From: Mytilisepta virgata
Lineage: Eukaryota; Mollusca; Bivalvia; Mytilida; Mytilidae
DNA length: 64,000 nt
Assembly: GCA_028015205.1 (NCBI GenBank)
Contig: CM051518.1
Location: 59,289,978-59,353,977 of the forward strand
Direction: 5' to 3'
The position numbers and the translations under genes were made by a program. The notes under the pieces are model-generated. The model saw only the letters and a list, made by a program, of their open reading frames with translations. It had not been told where the DNA came from and ran no database searches. Positions 25,190 through 37,100 of this stretch are shown here, piece after piece (position 1 is the stretch's first letter; every line of letters starts with the position of its first letter).

Positions 25190-28100
25190 ATGGCAAAATA
25201 CGGACTAATATTTGGATTTCTTTTTTTATCCCTTTGTGCTTTATATCAGGGAGCTAATGGTAAGAATAAATGTAGCTCGTACATAATTTTTTATCAACCC
25301 ATACATATAGAAGACGACGCAGATGATGATTTTATTTCCATTTAAAGGGCCCATATGAGCATATTTGACAATACAAACAATCATCTTTAGTAGAAAAAAC
25401 ATACATGTACAACACATAAGATATATTATCAGTCACTATTCTTATGATGGCAAACATTAAGTATAATTATTACACAAAACCATATCATGGTTAAGATGTA
25501 CTCAAGCGCACATCATTCTATCTACAACAAACAAAAAAGGAACGAGAATGTTCTCTACTCTAAACGATAGACCATACCCATCAGTTTTCTAGTTTGTCCC
25601 GCTAAACATTAACAGTTTACTTTAGGCCGAAATTCAATGTCAGTTGTGTTACTCATCTACAAGTGGTACCAAGGGACAATGCACGAGGAATGTTCTTGAC
25701 TGTTTTTAGAGTATATCAAGATATCATGCAACCTCGTACCAATTGTAGGAAAGCCAGTCAGTGACATAAAAAACTTTTTTTTTCATTATTCAAAAGTCAG
25801 AATAATTGTTGTTCCTAGTTTAGTCTATTAAAATTTGGACACGTATTACTAATCATGTACTTCATTTTAATTCTTACAGATGGAGCAGTTGTACATGAAA
25901 ATAAGAAATGTTTCTCATCATCAATCTGAGGCACAGTCTATTTTGTTGGGGAGCACCCTGATAACGACCTCTTTCTATTGGTAACCTATGGCGTGAAATG
26001 CATAATCTAGTGAAATTTCTCCGCTGCTCAAAAGATTTCATTAATATGAGATAATTTTCAAGTCCAAAAAATCTTTTAAATTTGCATTAGCTACATAACT
26101 TCCCCTCTGAATGACTTTCTAACTGTTTTTTCCAATTTTCTTCATAACACTGTAATAGATTTTTTATACATAAGTTTAAACTTGTTTTAGACACATTAGA
26201 TAATTCTTTCAGACCTGTCATTTTATTCAGTAAAAAGGTGACTGACCCGTACTAAGATGGACTTTTTGACTCGTGTAATTTTGACTCTGTATAGGCATTT
26301 CGCAATAAAGGAAATGCATTGCCCGAGTTTTCAAGTATGTACCAAAATCTTATCATGGCTTTTATAATATCAAAATGAATTGGAAAGCGTCATAATTCTG
26401 AGAGTACAGCGAAATTGGTAGCATTTTTATTTATCCCAAGAATGAACTAACTAAATTTAATGTGCAGTTTTTCACAAAGTAATTTAAGATAAATTTGATC
26501 AATAGGCATATCATCCTTTTCAAACCTAGTCTTGTAGGGGTTAAAATATCACAAATTTCTGATCCATACAAAATAATTGGTTTTATGGAATGGTCAAAAA
26601 CGTGAATACTGTTTTTATGTTGGGCCCAAAAGATAAAAAAAATCTTTCCCAAGTTTGTAATGTGCCCTTAAAGCTTTGTTATAAAGTTCCCTTTGAGCAA
26701 TGGAAAAAGACCATGATGTACAAAAGTGTATGCCTAGGTATTTTTAATGTGATACACATTCAATTTCTCTTCCATCAAAAGATAAATTCTGTTTAATGTG
26801 CTTGGGTGCTTTGTTGAAAATAAGAGCCTTTGTTTTTTTTTTTTTTTTACTATATATTTTTATTTTTTACAAGTACACAACAAATGCGATCCAAACATTG
26901 AAATTCCCAATATATCAGATAAATATTATATTTATTAAATAAAATTAGTTGTATGTGTAACTGGGGAACAACATTGTAAATGAAACTACACTAATATAAA
27001 CTTAAGATGCAATTATTTCGAGTGTCTATGACACACAAAATATTAGGGTGTTGATATAAACCTAGATACAGTATAAACTTTTGTTTAGCCTAAATGTTTA
27101 ATGAAAAATCTTGAAAATTATTTTCGAAGGTGTAAAAATAGCAAGAAATAAAAATCGATACCAAGCCCAACAAAAAGAAACAAAAATTCAAAAACAAAAT
27201 TTCAAAAAGAAAAAAAAAAAAAAACACCAGCCAACACCGTTGTTAAAAAAACGAAGTTAAACGAGAAAGAACAGTATAGATTTTAGCTTTTTATTTCAGG
27301 TAGAGAAGTATGCGAAGAAACTCGTCCTATAGAGACATACTGTGATGAAGGATCTTGCTGTTTACAGTCTGGGGTCTGGTATTGTAACAGAGGCGACATA
27401 GATCCATCTGAATGTGAAAAACCAAAAGAGATGTATGTTTCTTACAAGTGTATTGCTAAATGCATGCAGCCGCCAATATCTAAATTTAATTCCGCACTAA
27501 AAATTTATTCGTTTGGATTTATTTGATCAATTCACTTTTTTGTTGTTATAAAAGAAGGAATGGACAAAAAACAATTCTGGCTCCAAAACTATGCGTAAAA
27601 ACATGAAAATAGTCTTAGATAAAAAAAAAAATACGGGAAATGAATCATGGCCTCTCTAGAAAAATATTTATACAATTGTTTTCTCCTTTTTAAAGAGCAT
27701 TATTAATCTTATACCATACTTGTACCTTTAAAATTCATTTTGGGGGTAAAAATGCTTTTTAGCATTTTATATTACTGTTTTGGTCTCGAATATATTTGTA
27801 CTTCGAAGAGTTCATTTATGGAATACATTAGTATCAACGAATGTTTAACTACAGGATAAATTGATAATCAATAGGCATATACATCATCATTGGATCACGG
27901 CATTTCTAGTTCCACAGAACCCATGACTATTGAGGATGATTCCCAGAGATGATGCACCGATTAGGCTATAGGACCCCTTACTTGGGAGGATGTTGAAGTG
28001 ACTTGCAAATATGATGCATTGCTTCAGCGCAATGTTCTCAAAACATTTGGCATAGTGCGGTCACCAATGCATCATCCTCATAGACAAGATTATGCTACAG

Positions 28101-28472
28101 ATCACGTGATTTGCGAGGATAAAATGCATAGAAACTATTTTTTTAAACCATACACTGTTCATACATAATATATTGAATTACCAAACTTACGACATTGAAA
28201 ATGAAACCTACGAAAAATTGAAAAATATAATTTTTAAAACATTCGAGTACTCTTCACAAAAGAAACGATGAATATTTCGTATGAATGATTTTTCATGTTA
28301 AATATCTTTTTGTTTTTGTTTTAGGCCTGGATGGGTTATTGGGCTGATAATAGGTTGCAGTGTTTTGGGAGGAATTCTTTTCACATGGCTTGCTTACTGG
28401 ATAAGGCGGAGAAGAATGAGACGTGCCATTGACCGTATAGTATTGGTTGCGGAGAGTACTGCTAAACATTAG
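25190..28472 (+). CDS. Array gene C: six-cysteine type I membrane protein, 3 exons, 116 aa
   Basis: Exons are 25190-25259, 27300-27432 and 28325-28472; donors GTAAGA and GTATGT, acceptors TTTCAG and TTTTAG, phases 1 and 2. Exon 1 is a signal peptide with FGFLFLSLCALYQGA. Exon 2 carries C-x9-C-x4-CC-x7-C-x9-C with TYCDEGSCC and VWYC; a run of acidic residues separates C1 from C2. Exon 3 begins PGW, then a transmembrane helix and WIRRRRMRRAIDRIVLV, ending AKH. An AATAAA lies at about 28585. Intron 1 (2.0 kb) contains a LINE fragment; intron 2 contains an imperfect foldback at 27880-28130. The cysteine pattern predicts three disulfides outside the cell; the basic cluster fits a cytosolic stop-transfer signal. 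Confidence 0.87.
26000..26830 (-). pseudogene. LINE-type RT fragment in intron 1 of gene C
   Basis: The minus strand reads an ENKALIFNKAP and YLGIHF-like segment near 26740-26830, then VFDHSIKPIILYGSEICD near 26555-26600 and ILNYFVKNCTLNL near 26450, with stops and shifts between. The HTIKPILLYGSEIW-type motif is typical of the C-terminal region of a LINE family common in molluscs. Inactive. Confidence 0.6.
27880..28130. repeat. Imperfect foldback in intron 2 of gene C
   Basis: Contains several GAGGATG/CATCCTC segments in both orientations (for example GACTATTGAGGATGATTC and ATGCATCATCCTCATAGAC) and ATCACGTGATTTGCGAGGAT. It resembles the hairpins CACAAGTC...GACTTGTGAGGATG in gene A intron 2. 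Non-coding. Confidence 0.5.
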
Positions 28473-28589
28473 TTGTTCTTGTATCAAAGAACAGTTTGTT
28501 GAAGTTTATTAAAATATTTGTTGGAAGTTCTTTCATAAAATCATCAAAATTTATCCAAAAAATATTCAGTATTGTAGATTTAGAATAAA

Positions 28590-31500
28590 TTTTAAAAATT
28601 TAACACAGTGTTAAATTTTATGACACAATGTCTTAAACTACTTTTTATGTCTTTGAATTTGACTGTAGAATTTCTCACTTTGAACGAACGTAATAGTTCA
28701 ATTTCTGTTAGTGAACGTGTACGTATATATTTGAAGATAAAAATAGATTCGCCCTCCAAAATTAAATAATTTATTTTCGAGACAAATTTCTGTTTCATAA
28801 ACTTGTATTTACCTTTTGATAGCAAATAATAAAATCAACTTATATGAATAAATCGCAATTTCTGTGCAGTTTAAAAACTTGAAGAAGTCAAACCCATATA
28901 TAAAAAGAAAATGTACTGCGACCCAAGTTGGATACGGTTATATTTGAATCCTAGTAGATTTAATTTAGAACGAATGTATGTGTAGTTTGTTTGTGTTCTT
29001 AAAATCGATAAAACCTTTACATTTGTACTATTTTATATGCCACATCTATGTACTGTTGCATTTAACACGTAGACTGATTATCATTCATACACCAACCAAC
29101 AACTATGAGTCTTAGCGAGTCAGCACATTTTAACCTGCTATCTAAATTATGTACCGGCCAACCAATGTTTGCAGTTGTAGCTAGCGGTGAATCTTGTCGG
29201 CCATCGTACTGTTTTGGATTTTATAGTGTATTTTACAGAGTGACGGGATAGATAGGGATAGGGGGAAATTTGGGTACAGATTAAACCTTATCCCCACCAC
29301 TTTACAGTGGCTGTACCAAATCGCACTATCTTTCCTTTATGTTGTTCCTGTGCTTGTGTTTTGTGCTCTTTGATTACATTGTTATCTGTTTTTTTCCAGG
29401 GTTCCGTCGATCGATAGGATGGAGTTAATTGATTGTAATTTCATTGTTGACCTTTTCTGTCATCCATTTTGTTGTTTATGTAATGAATTTTTATCGACAA
29501 TTTCTTTTTTTTTAAATACTCAGTTCACTGTATTTTTTTTTTCTGAATGCGTCGTAAGCAACAATTAATTATGTATGAAAGGATGTGGTTTTTATTCAAA
29601 ATGTGGTCTTAAATAAGGAGAAAAGGTTTGTAAGTTCAAGGCGCCACTATCACCAGTTTGAGCTGAATTCTGTACTAGATGTCTCTCCGGTTATATTTGT
29701 ATATAGAAGGATATGCTTTCATAGATTAAAACAGAAGGCTTTACAAAATCCTACAAATTTTTGCTCCCACAAATCAGAAAGATGAAATATTTAGTAAAAT
29801 ATCCAATGAATCGCTTGACCCAATTCATAAATAGACATTTGGATTATTTTTAATTATTTCAGTCTTTACTCCAGATATTTAATTGAAAAAAAAGTAGGTT
29901 ACGATGTCCATTTCTTCCAAATGGACATGGAGTAGGTTGCGATTAGGTCACAATAAATGACCAAACTTATACCTTCCAATCAAATATACATGTATATATG
30001 CTGAAAAAGAGGATACCTAAAATTCTGTGTTCCTGGGAAATGCCAAAATATTGCAATTAAATATTTTGTTATAACAGTAATTCTCTATATTCAATCTTAA
30101 CAAACCGATATATCCAAGAACAAAGAGATCAAATACCACAAAATGACAAAATTACCTTTTAAAGGCATATCAAACTAGAAAGATACTGTCAGGATGGACA
30201 ATTATCAAAGCAACATCTGCAAGAAGTAGGTACCAAAGTCAAACATATAAAACATTATTGCCCATCGACAATTAGTTTGCAATCATTCTATCAAGAAACC
30301 AAATCACTAAATTTAAGTAAAAAAATTTTAGGTCGCAAGATTTAAATCACAATTCGTCCCTTGTGGGCCTCAAATTTAGAGAATCAAAATTCTGAAACCT
30401 ACTGCTCGTCTAGAAGGAGGAAAGAGGAGTTCATGTCACAAGAAAGTATGACAGACGAACGGATATCGCAATACCCCCACTGAGATGCTAAAATAACTGA
30501 ATGAGCCAATCATTGTGCCTTCACGTACGTTGTGGGAAATATCGATTTCGTTAAGAGAAAGTAGAAGAGAAAAAACCAAACAACTGTTCTGTGATCGAAT
30601 TTTCATCATGACCAAAAACTATTATTGTGTCTGTCAGAGTCACATAAATTGATATTCATACTGACACGTGATGAGTTATTTAACAATGTCGAGACAAGAT
30701 CAATAACTATTCACAAATAAAAGATTAAATACTAGTAAAAAAGAAAAACTTGTATACCGTTATTTATTGACTGATTTATTTTTTTCTTTTAAATTCATCT
30801 TTTTATTTTAATGACAACTTAACAGGATGGAATTTTCCTTTTATAGGAATTATGTCCCTCCCCATTTTAAATTTCTTTTTTATTTTTAATGATACCTTAA
30901 TAGGATAGTATTTGACCTCACTTTTCCTTTTATAGGAATTATGTCCCAAATTTTAGTCTCCAGTTTTTGTGATAAAACTGTACTTTTTGAGCTTCATTAA
31001 CAGATACAAAAAAAAAAAAGAAACGAAATCCGTAACTGATGATGAACACTTTTTCTACAGCGCACAGTCTATACTGATGTTGAGAATTTAATTAATTCCT
31101 TATTGTGAAGTCAACGTTTCCAGACGCTTGTGGCTTCAAAAACAAATAATGATAATAAAACATGGCGATACGTACACCTTATGGCCAGTAAAAATGTTTG
31201 ATACCGGTTGCCATTATTGTTAGTGTTTCTGTTATGGTCCTACAATAACTAAATAAATTCCCACCAAAATCTTATTGAAACTCGATAAAAATATTTCTTC
31301 CCCTAATGTTAAATGACTAAATTATTTAATGATAAAAAATCATTGTTAGTTTTAGTTATACATTTTATTGTAATTTTGGTATTATCAGCTCATCATTTAG
31401 CAGTATCAGTTCGAATCCAAGATTCAATATTTTATTTTACACTCAGACAGTATACACTGTAACAAGAGGCAAATGTACAAATCAAATACAATACAAATGG

Positions 31501-31870
31501 TGAACGAAGACAGAACGGAGCATAGATACAAGTACATTACACAAATCTTTTGCAGAGATTTTCTGCAAAAAAAAAATAAGAGATTATTTAAGACTTTAAC
31601 ATTGCATAAAGAAAATAATCCAAACATTTTATCTTCTCTGGGATTGTCACGAAATAATTTCCTATGTATTTAGCTCTGATATTTGTAATTCCAAATGTTT
31701 TGGTGTCTAAATCACTAAAGAAATTTTCACCTTATATAGATTATTTATTAAACACTGTTAAAACTACGTCGTTAAAAAAATTTGAAACGGAAAATCCGAA
31801 CTTCACAAAAGAAGATAAATTTTTAGATAATTTTTGATATTTATCGTACTGAAGTTATAAATAAACGTGT
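28590..31870. other. Intergenic, no gene recognised
   Basis: AT-rich. 29330-29480 (TTCCTGTGCTTGTGTTTTG, GTTCCGTCGATCGATAGGATGG, TGTTGACCTTTTCTGTCATCC) is a retroelement-tail-like repeat, related to 61400-61490. A segment of about 85 bp containing CCTTTTATAGGAATTATGTCCC is duplicated at 30830-30960. No array exon found. Confidence 0.45.
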
Positions 31871-31874
31871 TAAC

Positions 31875-34010
31875 AGAGATTTACGGAAAGTTTCGATATC
31901 GGCTTGAACGGGGTCGTCTCAAAAGTGACGTTTTCATTTGGTTCGTATGCTATAAGACAATAGGCAACACAAAACAGCAGATACATTTATATCAGCAAGC
32001 TGATACACATGTACACAAAGCAAGAATACATGTGTATGTCTGATGAAGCAAACAGTTTTTAAAGGTTTTCAAATGATTACTTAATTTTTTTCTCTACAAT
32101 TCCTTTATGTTCAATTAAAATCATTGCATGAATGAAAATGTTCTCTTTGTTCGATATGCATGAAAATTGACAGAAGTATGTTCACGAGATGATTTTGGAG
32201 TTTTGCTTCAAGCGTGTACGGATAACTAGTAATTAAAAAAAACATTGCTTGAAAATGTCTACAATTATTACATTGTACCTGCGATTTTGAATTTATTTTG
32301 AAAATCGGACAAGCATTTGGAAAAGTCTAACAAAGAAAATCCCTATCAAATAATGTAAAAGACTTGATATGAGCATAAAGCATCCCTACATAAAAATATT
32401 AAAGTTTAAAGATGATCGCTGGTCTAATAGGAAATAAATAGGATTTTAAATAGGTGTTTTAGTTTGAGAGAACATATGAATAGTAAAAAAATAAGCAAGA
32501 AAAAACATAGGTTCATGTGCTCGTTTTAGAGCTATAAACGCTTGAAAATTTGCAGGAAATAGGTTTTCTCTGGATTTTTCATTGTCTTTGCATTGGCAAC
32601 TTCAGTCTTTCAAAAATGTATGAAAAAATAAAAAGGATTTCATAAAATTTTGTCAAATACCATTTTAAGGTATATATGATTGAATTATAAGAGAAAAATT
32701 GGGGGTTCATGGGCAAAAAATTTCATGTTTAAGAAATGGATAAAACCCGAGGATTCCGAAAATCTGACAAAATACCAAAACATGACCAGCGAGCATCCTT
32801 AACAGGGACAGAGCATTTATTGTGGTTATTGATCTGAACATGACAGTGTGGCTTTCAACACGAAGAAATCATGCAAGCTCAAGTACCGGTTTAACTGTAC
32901 GGCGGAATTCTTTGATAAATGTTAATTATATCAGATCTGTATTACCGAATGACACAGCTGGTATTGTTTATGTCAACCAATTACATGCAATGTTGGCCAC
33001 TTTTTAAATTTGCCAGAATCAGTCGAGTATCATCTATTTCAAATTTAAAAACGTAGAATGATTTTGGTGAGACGACAAAGATTTCATTATCGATTTAGAA
33101 GAGTGGAAACAAGAGTAAATTTTGTTCACATGAATTTTACGTGTAAAATTCTCGTGAAAATTCAACGTTAATTTCATCTTATTCGAGTTTATATGAAATT
33201 CATGGTAATTTTACCTTAATCAAATATGAATTCAAGTGATAAAATTAATGTTAAATTCATCTGAATTATTGAAAATAATACTATTAAATGTTAACACAAA
33301 AAGAATAATATAATTTTGGGTGAAAGTCTCTTGAAAATGTTCATTCATGTTATATTTGAGTGAACTTCGGATGAACAAAAATTTCATATGTATAGACACT
33401 ATTTTCATACAATTTATAGTCCACCAAATTGTTTAAAAATAAATATTTTTTAAGACGGAAAGATGAAGAGAATTCCACGTATGATGATAATTGCCCAAAT
33501 ATATCTTTGCTAAAACAACAGACGGGTAAGATATATTAAGCATAAAAATAAACTACAAGAATAAAAGTAGATATATATAAAATAAATATGAAACAAATTT
33601 TATTAGTTTATTCACTTGAAATCAGTTAAATTCAGAAGGGATAAAAATCAATACTTGTGGAGTTTTTTTTTCATTTCGAAGCTTTGGAATGCTTTAACGG
33701 TTCATCTTTTAAGAGTAATGCACAAAAGCACGATTTTCTCATTGTAAGTTATTTTGCATATTTCTTTTTCAAGGTGTTATCATATACCAAGTAGTATTTT
33801 TGTTTAGGAAACAACCAACTGCTTTATTTTGATTTGTTTTTAGGGGATAAAGAAAACGTTCTTATGATTATTTGAAATGACATTTCCGGTGCAACGAAAA
33901 CAAGCTCCGTCTATAATTAAATGTGCCATGAATTCATTTGAGACGACCCCCTTTATTTTACCTGTCAAAATCGGTGCCCGACCCGGTATCGAGACTTTCC
34001 GTAAATCTCT
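31875..34010. mobile_element. 2.1 kb element with bipartite terminal inverted repeats
   Basis: AGAGATTTACGGAAAGTTTC at 31875 is matched in reverse complement at 33991-34010. A second inner pair, GGGGTCGTCTCAAA at about 31910 and TTTGAGACGACCCCC at about 33938, is also inverted. No transposase ORF is visible, so it is non-autonomous. No clear target-site duplication was seen. A separate MITE is nested at 32410-32798. The element ends about 180 bp before exon 1 of gene D. Confidence 0.7.
32410..32798 (+). mobile_element. TTAA-flanked MITE (copy 1)
   Basis: A 389 bp sequence with 15 bp terminal inverted repeats (AGATGATCGCTGGTC / GGATGCTCGCTGGTC), flanked by TTAA at 32406-32409 and 32799-32802. 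A reverse-oriented copy of 369 bp lies at 41342-41710. TTAA target sites are characteristic of piggyBac-like transposons, so a non-autonomous piggyBac-type element is inferred. Confidence 0.75.
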
Positions 34011-34187
34011 ATTATTTACACGAATAGACTATCCCTGTAATGATTAAGTTATCTAACCTGGGAAAAATAAATAATAAACATCTATATATAATCATGCACG
34101 TGACTAGTTTACTGATATATAAACTATTATCATATTTACATATTAAGGATATTTTTCAGATTTATTTCGTATTTCACGAAAAAACGC

Positions 34188-37100
34188 ATGGCAATGACAA
34201 CATTCAGGATTTTTCTATATTTTCTGTTTGTTATATTATGTACAATGTGCACTCCTGTATCTGGTAAGGATTTAAAAAAAATATTTAAACCGTAATATAG
34301 ATACACACTTTGCAAGATTTTTCTTCGTGTTGAAGGTCTCATTATTACTCAACGACGAAGAGCAGGGCACCGTTTATTTTCTTGAACTTTGGTAACGTCA
34401 AATCTTGATTTTGTGCAAATCAAGAATTTTTCCACCAAATCATTTTGTCATGATTTACGGCGGGCGGGCGGCCGGGCGGGCGGACGGGCGGACGGGCGGG
34501 CGGGCGGACGGGCGGACGGGCGGGCGGCTGCCAAACAGTGTCCGTGCAATAACTTATGAACTGTTCAACCAAAGCTTTTCAAATTTTAATATGTTGTTAC
34601 TGATGACAAAATGGAGGTCAAGTTCGATATTGACGATTTTCTCTTTCAGCGTTCAGGAGTTATGGTTCTTGAAAGATTGAAAAATGGCTTTTCCAGTGGT
34701 GTCCGTGTGATAACTTATGAACTGTTCAACCAAAGCTTTTCAAATTTTAATATGTTGTTACTGATGACAAAATGGAGGTCAAGTTCGATATTGACGATTT
34801 CCACTTTCACCGTTCCGATATTGACGATTTTCACTTTCACCGTTCAGGAGTTATGGTTCTAAAAAATTGAAAAAAGGCACCCATCAACCAATGTGGACAA
34901 CATTTGTGATACAATACGTTCTGTCGTGACACCCATTTATTCCACAGTTCTTCTTGGAGATATCAATATTGACCAGTTCAAACAAAATGAGCAGTTGAAA
35001 AAACTTGAAAGTACAATGCATGCACTTGATTTAGGCCAAGCTCAGTACCATGAAACCACAGACTATCATTCTTTTATCGACCATACATATATTACAAGAC
35101 AACAACTGTTTGAAAGTGGGAATCTGGAAAGTTATTGGAGTGACCACAAGATTCTTTGGATTCATATAAAATAAGGTTATAATCTCATTGGCGTATTTCT
35201 TTCATTATTGACTTCATGATTTCTGCCTACCAACCCCTGCTTAACAAAAGTGTGTGTACTTATATACTCTCAAAAATTCCAATATTTGTCACTTACAATA
35301 AATAGGAGGTCAAGATTGATTTTTGCCTTTCCATTTCTGAACCCTACAAAACCCTACAAAAATTCATTTATATTTCTTTACTTCATCCTGTTTGGGAATC
35401 CAGATTTGCAAACATCATTTCCATGCAGGAAAATCCGGTTTGCTGTCATTCGACAGCCTCTTGTTATCTATTTTTTTGTTCGTTAGCTTTAGTATACATA
35501 CATTATATATGTGTGAGTGTACGTGAACATCTCTCAATTTTTAAGTTAAAATACGGTTATTTTTATTAAGTCATATGTATAAAGTGTATGCTCCCAATTA
35601 AAAGTTCTAATAGAAAAATAGAAGAAGAAAAACAAATCTTACAACTTATCATTTGCAGACGTACAACAAATTGACGAAACATGCAGATATGCATAATTAC
35701 TGCATCAAAACTAGAAAATTAAAACAACTCTCAATATATGATATTTGAATTGTTTATATATAAGTAACGTTAAATCAATTTTCTATGTTTAGGAGTAACG
35801 TGTGAATCGGATGGTAACATTGAATTTGAGTGCTATATTGGGTCATGTTGTTATAAGGATAAAAAATGGAAATGCATTTTAGGAGACTATGATGAGTCAG
35901 AATGTTCAAAACCTCCCAAGAAGTAAGTATATATTGTTGAAATTTGTTGAAGAGAAATATACCAAAACATTCTTAGAGCAACAACTGAAATATGAATTTC
36001 TGTGATATGTTCCAGTGTACATTCTCCAGTTATTGGAAACTTTTGAAAAAAAATTAACTATACGGACACAAATTAAATTATCCCATTTTTTTTCAAATTT
36101 TAAATTCCTGTAAAAAAGTTGTACTGTTAGACTTAAACAAAAAAAAACAATTAACAATAAAAATAAATCTTTCTGCACACACGGAAATGAAATGAGATAT
36201 GATGTAAATGGCGGTGACACAACAGACCTAAATACCAAAGTGGAAAATTACAAAATGAGGTTGTCCTGCAGATATCATCAGTGAGCATTTGTTGCTACTG
36301 CTAAATAAATTTTAAATGACCCCCGACATAAGAAACTTTACGAAGAAATTTAACTGAAATAAAACCCATAACCTATAATAGCGAGCGTAGCGAATGGTTA
36401 TAAGAACATATGGGTCTTTAAGAAGAGGAAGAGGAAATGTTTTTCCAAGACATTTTAATGTGGTAACCAGCATCCTCAATAACAAGACGATGGCATCGAT
36501 TTTTAACCTACATCACGTTAGCCAATCAACAGCTGAAATTTATTTCCAAGCCGGGGATAAAGTACACTGAACCGCAAAAGAAACGTCGCACAAAATGACA
36601 TGTTCACATACATTTATTTCAAAGTGACATTTATATATTTTAAATTAATTTTTACAAAATTTAATGAATGATTTACAGTCTTTTGGTTACAATGTTCACA
36701 AAAACGTCACAATTGTCGCAACGTCACGTTTTCAATGCTGTGCTCCCACGTCCGTTAATAACGTGTATGTCCTCCACCGGCACCAATTACTGCGGCACAT
36801 CTTCGATACATGGAGTTGATGAGCCGATTAATAAACGCCATCGGAATACGTGCCCATACTCTCTGAAACGCTTGTGAAAGTTCAGCTGCAGTTGTCGGAC
36901 TTGGCTGCTCATTATTCAACCGTCTTTGAACTTCGTCCCATAAATGTTCAATAGGGTTTAAATCTGGACTCAAAGCCGGCCAATCCATAACATTAATGTT
37001 ATTCTGCTGTAGGAAGTCTCTTGTGGCTCTTGCGGTATGTGCACGTGCATTGTCCTGTTGGAAAGTCTTGTTTTGATGACGTGCGAAATGGGGCTGTACA

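Noticed and set aside
34405..34680. ORF with GGRADGRTGGRADG
   Set aside because: Translation of the GC-rich minisatellite in intron 1 of gene D; no coding support.
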